Below are positions 26,235 to 33,678 of a DNA stretch of 51,484 bases, piece after piece (position 1 is the stretch's first letter; each line of letters begins with the position of its first letter). The position numbers and the translations under genes are program-made. Below the pieces are notes generated by a model. It made no database searches and had not been told where the DNA came from. It saw only the letters and a list, made by a program, of their open reading frames with translations. The DNA lies in assembly GCA_949282305.1 (NCBI GenBank), contig CASDPB010000006.1:1-51484 (forward strand). Reading direction: 5' to 3'. This DNA comes from an uncultured Lentisphaeria bacterium (GTDB lineage Bacteria; Verrucomicrobiota; Lentisphaeria; Victivallales; UBA1829).

Positions 26235-27190
26235 ATACGCTCAAACAAAAGATCATCGACAGATTCCGCCGGTTCGGAGCCGATCTTGTCCGCTTCGGAA
26301 ATGCGGGCCGCTGCCGTGATCCGAAGGTCCGTCTGCTGATGCCCGAAGCCGAAACCGTGATCTGCGCGGCGTTCCGTCAGCTTCGCGGCGCCCGGCGTGG
26401 AATCGAGGAGGGTTCCACCTATTATCAGTACACCACAAACGCCGTCGAAGTTCTGGAGGAAAACGTGATGCCGATTGCGCTTCTCCGAGTTTCCGCATTA
26501 CTGGAGGACTGCGGCTTCGAAGCGCTTCCGCAACGGCGCAACCAGACCGTCATGCAGGCGGACGACGACACCAACTTCGAGGTGGACTACCGGGAAATCT
26601 ACCGGGGAAGAAAAGCGGAAAACCAGCTTGATTTCGAGCAGTGTGCCGTAGACTGCGGACTCGGGGAACGCGGTCTTTCAGGTTCAATCCTGACCGATGA
26701 ATTCGGTCCCTGCCAGCGTTATGTCTTTCTTCTGACCGATGCGAAAATCGAACCTGATCCGCTTGTCGCGCCGCATCTCTGCGACCGTTGCGGGAAATGC
26801 ATCGCGGCATGTCCCGGGCGCGCATTGAGTCGGGACGGAAAGCGGGACCGCTGGCAGTGTTCCGCCTACTATATCGGCGCCAACATGACGAAAAATCCTT
26901 TCATGCCGCCGGAGGCGTTCGCGGACGATCCCCGGCGTCTCGCGGTCATTACCGGAGAGACAAAACTTTCGCCGGAACGCGCACGGGAGGTCATGGAACA
27001 GATCATCTATTATCCGCCGGTCAAGCACGGTTACTGGGCAAGCATCTGCGGACGCGCCTGCGATACCGCGTGCAGCATTCATCTTGAGGAAAAAGGAGTG
27101 CTGACTCACAAGTTCAACACGCCGTTCCGCAAACGCCCCGAATGGAAACTGCCGCTTTTGCAGGAGGAGAAAAAAGAAAAAACGTCATGA
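26231..27190 (+). CDS. QueG-like 4Fe-4S reductase, paralogue 3
   Basis: 319 residues, third diverged copy (FGADLVRFGNAG, TVICAAFRQLRGARRGI, then DCGLGERGLSGSILTDEFGP). CDRCGKCIAACPG is the 4Fe-4S motif. The second group is reduced to CGRACDTACSIHLEEKG near 275-290, three cysteines only. Paralogues 1 and 3 share the 'GIE-G--YYQY' segment near residue 60, absent from paralogue 2, suggesting functional specialisation. Translation starts at the ATGA overlap with paralogue 2's stop. A lysine-rich tail follows. Probably an electron-transfer or reductive subunit acting with the U32-like protein; the substrate cannot be inferred. Confidence 0.7.
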   Translation: MNTLKQKIIDRFRRFGADLVRFGNAGRCRDPKVRLLMPEAETVICAAFRQLRGARRGIEEGSTYYQYTTNAVEVLEENVMPIALLRVSALLEDCGFEALPQRRNQTVMQADDDTNFEVDYREIYRGRKAENQLDFEQCAVDCGLGERGLSGSILTDEFGPCQRYVFLLTDAKIEPDPLVAPHLCDRCGKCIAACPGRALSRDGKRDRWQCSAYYIGANMTKNPFMPPEAFADDPRRLAVITGETKLSPERAREVMEQIIYYPPVKHGYWASICGRACDTACSIHLEEKGVLTHKFNTPFRKRPEWKLPLLQEEKKEKTS

Positions 27191-27289
27191 AAAACGCAGG
27201 CATTCATTTGCGCAAGGAGGTGCAGTAAGACAGAAACAAACACCCGCCGCCAGAAAATCAATCTCACGTGAACCCGGAAAGGAAACAAT

Positions 27290-27820
27290 ATGAAAAAATC
27301 TGCATTCATGCTTACATTCTGCATCGCTGCGGGGGCATTTGCCGCCGAGCCCTATCAGGATCTCCCCGCCGAAGTCAAAAACGCAAAAATAATGAAACAG
27401 TTCGACGGGAAAATGCTCGGAAAATATACCAACGGGAAAATAGCAAAGGACCCCGTGTCTTCCATGGAGAAAAGCTCCATCTGGGTTCCCAAAGACCAGA
27501 AGCTGCACAAATTCCCGATTCCGCTCGGAATCTGCAACAGGGAAATCAACAGGACGATCTGCCGCATCTATATCAAAGAAGCTCCTGCGGATGAAAAATA
27601 TCATTGGTACAAAATCGGCACGGCAGTCATTGCGAAGCGCAATGTAATCTACGCGGCGGACTGGCACATCAGCATCAACATCAACGATATTTTCCAGGAA
27701 AACGGCGATAACGAATATGAGGTCTGGGCATCCCTCAAAATCCAGGGGCCCGCTTATGTAAAAGGCTCCGCAAAACCCAATGAGCTTGCGCTCGACCGTG
27801 CGGTTCTCATAAAAAAATAA
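27290..27820 (+). CDS. Small exported protein of unknown function
   Basis: 176 residues with a clear Sec signal peptide (MKKSAFMLTFCIAAGAFAAE, cleavage near AFAAE). The mature part is beta-rich and basic, containing CNREINRTICRIYIKEAPAD and ending in an EYEVWASLKIQG-like strand, suggestive of a carbohydrate-binding or jelly-roll fold, but no family is recognised. AAAGGAA precedes the ATG. It lies 99 bases after paralogue 3 and ends 15 bases before a strong terminator, so it is probably the operon's last gene. Its export contrasts with the cytoplasmic redox proteins upstream and hints that the operon handles an imported compound. Confidence 0.7.
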   Translation: MKKSAFMLTFCIAAGAFAAEPYQDLPAEVKNAKIMKQFDGKMLGKYTNGKIAKDPVSSMEKSSIWVPKDQKLHKFPIPLGICNREINRTICRIYIKEAPADEKYHWYKIGTAVIAKRNVIYAADWHISININDIFQENGDNEYEVWASLKIQGPAYVKGSAKPNELALDRAVLIKK

Positions 27821-27835
27821 CACGTCTTCCAATAT

Positions 27836-27876
27836 AAAAAAATCCGTCCGGATATTCAGTCCCGGACGGATTTTTC
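27836..27876. terminator. Bidirectional intrinsic terminator
   Basis: A perfect 10-bp stem, ATCCGTCCGG (27842-27851) with CCGGACGGAT (27862-27871), and a 10-base loop, flanked by an A-run on the left and TTTTT on the right, so it works on both strands. It separates the convergent exported-protein gene and DUF4838 gene. Confidence 0.88.
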
Positions 27877-27894
27877 ATTCCCTGCATTCCTGAA

Positions 27895-30885
27895 TTACGG
27901 AAGTTCCTCCAGCTTCACTTTATCAATCCATGCGGTTCCGGAAGCCAGGTTCTTATGCTTCGTGAAACGGATGTAGACATGTGTTCCTTTTGTCCGTATC
28001 TCCGGTGTTTTGAACTTAAAACTCTGCCGTGTCCACGGCATTGTCCCTTTATAGTTCTGGCGTGCGCCGGGCAGAATGACCGGCTTTCCGTTTGCCAGCT
28101 CCACGCGGACGTAAACACCGGAATCCTGTTTCGTCAGCGGCTTGACGTCCTTTGTCCTGATGTAATAGCTCAAGCGGTATTTCGTATTGGATTTCAACTG
28201 CGGAAGATACTGCCCAACGGATTCATTTTCCGCATTCAGGACAACTGAAACTCCTCCCGTACGGAAGATTTGCACATCCGTCGGCAGCACCTTTCCGGCA
28301 AACCATTTGCCGATAAAGCGTTTTCCCCGGACAGGCTTGTCGAAATCGGGCGTGTCAATCAGATTGTTATCCTCCGGCGCCTGAAAAAGCAGTTCGCCGT
28401 AAGCGGAAATCTTGTGATTGCTTCCCGTGACAAACGGGCTCCATGTGTCATAAGAATTCTTTTCCCCGTCAACCACGCGGTGACGGCAGACATTCGCCAT
28501 GATCGAATCACCGGAAAGCATCCCTGGATTCCTGCGCGGGATGCGGATCTCCAGATCCCAGTATTTACCGGGTTCGACGTGTGTTTTGAACTCCGCGCCG
28601 CCATCCCATTTCCAGTCGGTATAACCGGGACCGAAACGGTTGTCGGAACTGCTTCCGGCGGAATTGATGATGAACTGACAGCCGCTTTCCGCATTCCTCG
28701 CAGGCGCAAGGAAAAGTTCAAGACAGTTGTCCTGCCAGATGTCCTGAGCATCTTTTTCTCTCGACGGAGCGCGGAGTTTCGCCGTTTCCGGTTCCATGGA
28801 ACGGAAAAAGAAGTAAAAATTATCCTTGTCGCGGGCAGCCCTGCAGAGAGTTTGCTGCCGGACCGCCTCATCGTTCGCTCCGTTTTTCGGCACCAGATAA
28901 AACGGTTTCACCTGTTTCCAGAACGATTCCTCCATTTTGCCGTCCACAACGACTTTCTCCCCGGCGGGAACTTCCGGCATGACCGCATTCCAGTCACTGT
29001 TGTCGGAAACCATCTTCCGGTAGTCCGCGGCGGCAGTCATGACAGGTTTCCAGAGTTTTTCATACATGAATTTCACACGGCGGAGAGAATCCGGGTCTTT
29101 GGCTGCCGCCGCTTCCGCAGCTCGGAACAAAGCTTCGATTCTGCCGCATTCCGCCTCGGAATAGATTTCCGTCCAGATTTTTTCGTCCGAAGGCACCACC
29201 TGAGTCGGACCGGTCGGCGTATTGACCTCACTGCCGCAGATTTCATTGATCCAGTGGCGTTCCAGCGTATCATAAAACTCCTTCATCTGCGGAGCCGCCG
29301 CGCCGAACATCAGGCGATGATGCTCGTCCAGCAGTTTCCTGACGTCAGTGTTTTTATCCCACATCACCTTGCCGAAAACATAGTAGTTGAGATAACCGAA
29401 AATCCAGCTGTCGGTTTCCGCCTCCGCAAAGGCGCCGAAAATGTAGGGCGACTGACGCCGGTAGAAATCGCCGAACGCCTGCGGCGCCATATTCGGAATG
29501 CCGCGGACAGACACCCAGTATTTGGAGGGATAAGTCCAGAGATACGTCCTGGCGTTGAGTTTTTTCTGCCAGTCGCGCAGCAGCCGTTCATCTTTTTTCT
29601 GTTGGGATTTGCCTTCATTCCACGGCCCCGTAACCGCCAGCATGACGATCATATTGTCCGGCAGACTGAACGAGGGAATCCCGCGATACTGGCTGTATGC
29701 CATCGTTGTGACGTATCCCGGAATCCCCGCATCCTTGACGCGCTGTGCAATGCCGGACATGAATTTCCAGATATAGTCGGTGGTTTCCTGCGTATAATTC
29801 CCCGCCGTGGAATCTTTGAAGTGCGGCAGGCATTCCGGGCAGCGGCAGAGGTAACAGCTGTCATTGGGCATGACGCAGAAAAATTCGCCCATGGTGTGAA
29901 AGTTATGGAAATTCCTGTGCCAGGCGATTTTCCCATCGCTCCCGAGCATCCCCGCCCGATCCTGCGGACGGTTTTCCAGAACGGCTTTGGCGTCCAGGAA
30001 AACTGAATCGAACAAGCCTTTGGAACTGAAACAGATCTGCCCCGCGGCATCGTTCGGATGCGAATAGTTCATCCCATTCTTGCGCATTCCCTGCGTGTCA
30101 AGCGCGAAGTATTCGGGATGAGTCTTCGCAAAACGTTCTTTCAAGCCGAGCGCCACCAGCCCGTGGCAATTCGGGATGTCGCGCGTCTGCATGCGGCTGC
30201 GCATTTCCGCCAGACGGTACTGCTTCATCGGATCAGGCGCCTCCTCATACCAGACCACGCGCTCTTTCCTGCCGCTGACACGGGGCAGATTGATTGTATA
30301 CATGCGCCGGTATTGAAAATCGGGACGTTCCATAAGATCAATCTTTACAGGCAGTTTCCACTCCTTCACGCGCGGCGTGACGGTGCCGGTCTCGCCGGGG
30401 AAATAGAACCGCACTCCGGCAAAACGCTCCAGAAAATCATAAACGGCAAACAGAGTCGCGCGCTCCGTCCAGGTGGAAATGCGTTGCGGGGAATCGCTGC
30501 CGACAATCAGGACATCATCCCCGATGCTCCGGATGAAAAATCCGTCACGGTCAAGTTTCGATACATCCATTCCATTCTTGAGCGCGAGAGCAGCATCCCC
30601 GACAATCAGTGCAGGCTTCTTCCCGCTTTTCTCGTTCAATATCTCCAGTTTACAGCCGAGAACCTTTCCCAGATGCTCCGCCAGTTCCTCCGCTGCGAAT
30701 TTTGCGGCGGGCGGCGCATTGCGCGGAGTGACGATTTCAAATTGCGGCATGCCGTCCGAAAACAGAATTCGCGTTTCAGATGCGGTGATGCATCTGCGTT
30801 CCGAAACCGGATTCGGCGCAAAACGTCCGGCAAACCCGCAGAACGACAGAAGCGCCGCAGACAAAACAATCAATGTATGTTTCAT
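27895..30885 (-). CDS. Secreted DUF4838 glycosidase-like protein with C-terminal carbohydrate-binding modules
   Basis: 996 residues with a signal peptide (MKHTLIVLSAALLSFCGFAG). Residues about 40-185 resemble the alpha-glucuronidase/GH20-type N-terminal domain (KFAAEELAEHLGKVLGCKLE, then FAVYDFLERFAGVRFYFPGE). The DUF4838 barrel follows (NYSHPNDAAGQICFS, CYLCRCPECLP, then the AYSQYRGIPSF region). Around 650-850 a CBM9/DOMON-like domain starts with EKVVVDGKMEESFWKQV, and the last about 140 residues look like a CBM4-type jelly roll. It is an extracellular glycan enzyme of unknown specificity. ATG 30885 has GGAGG eight bases upstream. It follows a pseudopilin gene (now a fragment) by 17 bases and has probably lost that operon's original promoter. 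Confidence 0.8.
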   Translation of the reverse strand: MKHTLIVLSAALLSFCGFAGRFAPNPVSERRCITASETRILFSDGMPQFEIVTPRNAPPAAKFAAEELAEHLGKVLGCKLEILNEKSGKKPALIVGDAALALKNGMDVSKLDRDGFFIRSIGDDVLIVGSDSPQRISTWTERATLFAVYDFLERFAGVRFYFPGETGTVTPRVKEWKLPVKIDLMERPDFQYRRMYTINLPRVSGRKERVVWYEEAPDPMKQYRLAEMRSRMQTRDIPNCHGLVALGLKERFAKTHPEYFALDTQGMRKNGMNYSHPNDAAGQICFSSKGLFDSVFLDAKAVLENRPQDRAGMLGSDGKIAWHRNFHNFHTMGEFFCVMPNDSCYLCRCPECLPHFKDSTAGNYTQETTDYIWKFMSGIAQRVKDAGIPGYVTTMAYSQYRGIPSFSLPDNMIVMLAVTGPWNEGKSQQKKDERLLRDWQKKLNARTYLWTYPSKYWVSVRGIPNMAPQAFGDFYRRQSPYIFGAFAEAETDSWIFGYLNYYVFGKVMWDKNTDVRKLLDEHHRLMFGAAAPQMKEFYDTLERHWINEICGSEVNTPTGPTQVVPSDEKIWTEIYSEAECGRIEALFRAAEAAAAKDPDSLRRVKFMYEKLWKPVMTAAADYRKMVSDNSDWNAVMPEVPAGEKVVVDGKMEESFWKQVKPFYLVPKNGANDEAVRQQTLCRAARDKDNFYFFFRSMEPETAKLRAPSREKDAQDIWQDNCLELFLAPARNAESGCQFIINSAGSSSDNRFGPGYTDWKWDGGAEFKTHVEPGKYWDLEIRIPRRNPGMLSGDSIMANVCRHRVVDGEKNSYDTWSPFVTGSNHKISAYGELLFQAPEDNNLIDTPDFDKPVRGKRFIGKWFAGKVLPTDVQIFRTGGVSVVLNAENESVGQYLPQLKSNTKYRLSYYIRTKDVKPLTKQDSGVYVRVELANGKPVILPGARQNYKGTMPWTRQSFKFKTPEIRTKGTHVYIRFTKHKNLASGTAWIDKVKLEELP

Positions 30886-30902
30886 CTTATAAACCTCCAT
30901 CA

Positions 30903-31583
30903 TTAAATTTCATTATGGAATAAATAATTCCTATTGCTTCCAAGTATCCGTCTGAGATCAAGAGCTTCAGCGTGCCCGTCAATAAAAAGCAGGTTGCACT
31001 GTTTCCCGTGGCGGAAACGCATCCCCGCATCGGTAGGAAGCGAACCATCTTTGCAGGGATAGGCATTCCCTGAAATAAATTTGTTGGTTCCTCCCCCCTG
31101 AGAGCCGTCAGTCAGATAGCAGGTTTTCCCAGGAAAACGAACCTGCCTCATTGCAAACAACTGTTTATACTCATTATATCCGACATCACAGCTGCGCGTA
31201 TAAAAATTAATGATATAGCTATCCGTCAGACAAGCTGATTTCGTTGCAGATGTTTTGTACATTTCCTCCGTTTCCTTGTCACTCGGACAGTGCATTGCAC
31301 CCGGTTTATCATAGGGCCAGGCAAACGTAACCATTCCGTTTTCCATCAGAATCGGAACTTTCAGATACGGTGCCATGCTATCATACCATCTGGTTCCTTT
31401 ATAGATGTTCGACAACGGGAAGAAATCCTTGTAATCATTTCCATACTGATGCAGTGCAAGCCCTATCTGTTTCTGGTTGGAAAGGCATTGCACGGCATAC
31501 GCTTTCTCTCTTGCCTTGCTCAACGCAGGCAGAAGCATACCCGCAAGAATCGCGATGATCGCAATCACGATAAAGACAACTTG
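30903..31583 (-). pseudogene. Pseudopilin-like gene truncated by the mobile element
   Basis: The minus-strand frame reads [40 protein letters not shown] and the [12 protein letters not shown] motif of this family, ending at 30903. The basic leader, the Phe and the start codon are missing: homology stops near 31575 and a TGA lies in frame at 31584-31586. The 'ELL' of the expected signal is replaced by residues from the neighbouring element (QVVF). The serine recombinase promoter starts at the break, so the simplest reading is insertion of the recombinase element into this gene. The missing 5' end was not found in the window. The DUF4838 gene follows in the same direction. Confidence 0.82.
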
Positions 31584-31620
31584 TCAAATATACTTATATG
31601 CAGTATATTAGCGATGACAA
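31575..31620. other. Element end / candidate attachment site
   Basis: The pseudopilin homology ends near 31575. Inside it lies a compound dyad: TTGTCA-AATATACT (31581-31594), 7-base centre, AGTATATT (31602-31609), then five extra bases and TGACAA (31615-31620). LSR attachment sites are imperfect dyads beside the recombinase gene, so this is the best candidate for one end of the element. The crossover dinucleotide is not identified. Confidence 0.4.
31581..31609 (+). promoter_or_regulatory. Promoter of the serine recombinase gene, overlapping a dyad
   Basis: TTGTCA (31581-31586), 17-bp spacer, TATATT (31604-31609). An 8-bp inverted repeat, AATATACT (31587-31594) and AGTATATT (31602-31609), fills the spacer and -10 box, so a bound protein (perhaps the recombinase) would shut the promoter off. 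Confidence 0.6.
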
Positions 31621-31647
31621 GAAGAAAAGCGGAAGGAGATTTGAGCG

Positions 31648-33330
31648 ATGAAAGCGTTGATCTATGCACGTCAGAGCAGCGGGAAAGATGATTTTTCGGA
31701 GTCTGTGGAAGCACAGATTGCCAACTGCAAGAAACTGGCAGAAAAAGAAAAACTTGAAGTCATTGGCATTTACAAGGACCTGAACTCCAGCGGCGAAACT
31801 TATCCGGTCGGTGCGGAGGAAATTGCCCGGCTTGACAAAGCCTATATGAATTGGAGTCTCACGCAAAGCACGAAAAAGGATTTCCGTCCGGGGCTGAGCC
31901 AGGTATTGCTCAAACTTCTCGAAGTTGATGTCATACTGGTTAATGAACTGACTCGGTTGTATCGTCCGATCAACGGAAGCTTTCTGGAAGGACACATCAA
32001 TCAGCTTCTCAAGGAAAATAATGTCAAAGTTTTGCAGGTTCAGGGTGGAACGATTGATTTGAGCAAGTTCGATCAGCAGTTGATTACGCTGATCAAAAAT
32101 CAGATTCTTTACGAGGATTTGCAGAAAAAGCGGCAGAACAGCATCAACGCTTTTCGGATCAAGAAGGATAGCGGCAGACTTTGCAGCGATGCGAAAATGT
32201 ATGGCATTCGCTATCTCGGCAACGGAAAAATTGAGGTGATTCCCGAATGGGTTGAAATCATCCGCTTCGTCTATGACAACATTTGCGCCTATCGTCCTTA
32301 CCGGGCAATCATCCGGGATTGCAATGAACGCTGGGGGAAGGAGATTTTTTTCTATGAAAGTTCGATTTATGCCATTGCAAAGCAGCCGATTTATTGTGGT
32401 TATCAGTATAACAGCCGAGACGAATTGATCAGGAATGTCCAGATAAGTGGTCAGGAGTTTATTTCATTCGAGCAGTGGCAGGAGGTCCAGAAGATCATTT
32501 CGCAGAAGCGTGCGAAATATCATGTAAAAGCAAAGAAACACTGGCTCCCATTATCAGGTAAACTCTACTGCGGGGAATGCGGGGGCAAATTGATCTGTCT
32601 GCTGGAACATGGGAAAATTTATTATACGTGCAATAAACAGATACTTGATCGGAATCATGCGGATTGCCGTAACAGCCGGATTCGCTTTGAATCCGGTTCC
32701 CGCGGAGAACCCGCATTGTATGATGCGATTTTTCCTTTGCTTTCCATTGCTTTGATCGAACGCTTTCGCAAGGCTTCGGAAGTGCTGAAGGAGAAAAAGA
32801 AACTGGCGGAATATGATGTGGAGTTGAAAAATCTGACGATGAAAGAAGAACAGCTTCATGAAATGTTTCTGGATGGTCTTGCGACAGCGGAGCAGTTGCG
32901 GAGTCTGCTGGCACGCAACAGGGAACGGCGCAACCAGCTTTTGCAGAAAGTCATGGAGCTGAAGAACAGTTCCATGAGCGACAGCAATCTGAAAGAACTG
33001 CAAACGCATATTCTGGCAGCCCAATTTGACGCTCTTGCCGAAAGGACTTTGGACCATGGGTTGTATGAAAGTCTACTGAATGACGCTCAAATCGCGGCGA
33101 CCAGTTATGCAGACCGGGTGGAATTTCATACTCTCTATGGGGATGTGACACTGCCCCGACTCCGTATCCGTAAACGCATCTGGATGCCAAAATGGGATAT
33201 TTCTCTACAAAACAAGGAAAACAACGAATTTTCCACGATCAATGAGAGTTCCCGGATTACGGTGACTTATCACACGGGGAAAGCCGGCATTCTTGCCGAT
33301 TTCGGGCAACTGAAAATCGTCGGCGATTGA
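31648..33330 (+). CDS. Large serine recombinase (site-specific integrase)
   Basis: 560 residues. The N-terminal resolvase domain begins MKALIYARQSSGKDDFSESV with the catalytic Ser around 9-10, and VNELTRLYRP is the conserved segment near 105. The recombinase domain (about 180-320) includes YGIRYLGNGKIEVIPEWVEI. A zinc ribbon follows (CGECGGKL, then CNKQ and CRNSRIRFE), then a coiled coil with KEEQLHEMFLDGLAT. Length and order are typical of phage or ICE serine integrases, which join attP and attB by a double-strand-break mechanism. AAGGAG lies nine bases before ATG 31648. The gene starts about 70 bases from the break in the pseudopilin gene. All key parts are present, so it looks functional. 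Paralogue of the fragment at 1-627. Confidence 0.92.
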   Translation: MKALIYARQSSGKDDFSESVEAQIANCKKLAEKEKLEVIGIYKDLNSSGETYPVGAEEIARLDKAYMNWSLTQSTKKDFRPGLSQVLLKLLEVDVILVNELTRLYRPINGSFLEGHINQLLKENNVKVLQVQGGTIDLSKFDQQLITLIKNQILYEDLQKKRQNSINAFRIKKDSGRLCSDAKMYGIRYLGNGKIEVIPEWVEIIRFVYDNICAYRPYRAIIRDCNERWGKEIFFYESSIYAIAKQPIYCGYQYNSRDELIRNVQISGQEFISFEQWQEVQKIISQKRAKYHVKAKKHWLPLSGKLYCGECGGKLICLLEHGKIYYTCNKQILDRNHADCRNSRIRFESGSRGEPALYDAIFPLLSIALIERFRKASEVLKEKKKLAEYDVELKNLTMKEEQLHEMFLDGLATAEQLRSLLARNRERRNQLLQKVMELKNSSMSDSNLKELQTHILAAQFDALAERTLDHGLYESLLNDAQIAATSYADRVEFHTLYGDVTLPRLRIRKRIWMPKWDISLQNKENNEFSTINESSRITVTYHTGKAGILADFGQLKIVGD

Positions 33331-33354
33331 TTTTATCAAATCTCGCGTTATATT
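33327..33354 (+). promoter_or_regulatory. Promoter/operator of the MntA-HepT pair
   Basis: TTGATT (33327-33332), 16-bp spacer, TATATT (33349-33354). TTGAT-TTT-ATCAA (33327-33339) is a dyad over the -35 box, a plausible site for antitoxin-type autorepression. The -35 overlaps the recombinase stop codon. Confidence 0.5.
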
Positions 33355-33387
33355 AAACTTTGAAAATGGAGTCCTTGGAGATGCATC

Positions 33388-33678
33388 ATGTGTCAGCTTG
33401 ATAATATCATGGCCAAACGTGACATTATACATAAATTGGCGAAAAGACATAAAGTCAAAAAAGTCTTTGTGTTTGGTTCTTGTGCCCGTAAAGAAGAAAC
33501 CGCTACCAGCGATATTGATTTCCTGATGGAATTTGAGCACAATGCATCATTCCGTGATAATATTGAATTTGAGGATGATTTGGAAAAACTTTTTCAACGT
33601 AAAGTTGATGTTGTTTCAAAGCGTGGTCTTCATCCTTTAATTGAGGATGATGTTCTCCGGGAGGCAATCGAAGTATGA
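33388..33678 (+). CDS. MntA-like nucleotidyltransferase antitoxin
   Basis: 96 residues of the minimal nucleotidyltransferase (MNT) family. VFVFGSCARKEETATSDIDF carries the GS-x10-D-x-D signature needed for nucleotide transfer. In characterised pairs, MntA AMPylates the Tyr of the HepT toxin's RX4HXY motif and so silences it. Length is normal. GGAG sits eight bases before ATG 33388. It overlaps the HepT gene by 4 bases (ATGA), the usual arrangement. Located on the mobile element just behind the recombinase, it probably helps the element persist. Confidence 0.85.
   Translation: MCQLDNIMAKRDIIHKLAKRHKVKKVFVFGSCARKEETATSDIDFLMEFEHNASFRDNIEFEDDLEKLFQRKVDVVSKRGLHPLIEDDVLREAIEV

Noticed and set aside
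31598-31651. A 17-codon leader frame (MQYISDDKKKSGRRFER) overlapping the recombinase ATG
   Set aside because: No ribosome site, and its ATG lies between the -35 and -10 boxes, upstream of the predicted transcript start.
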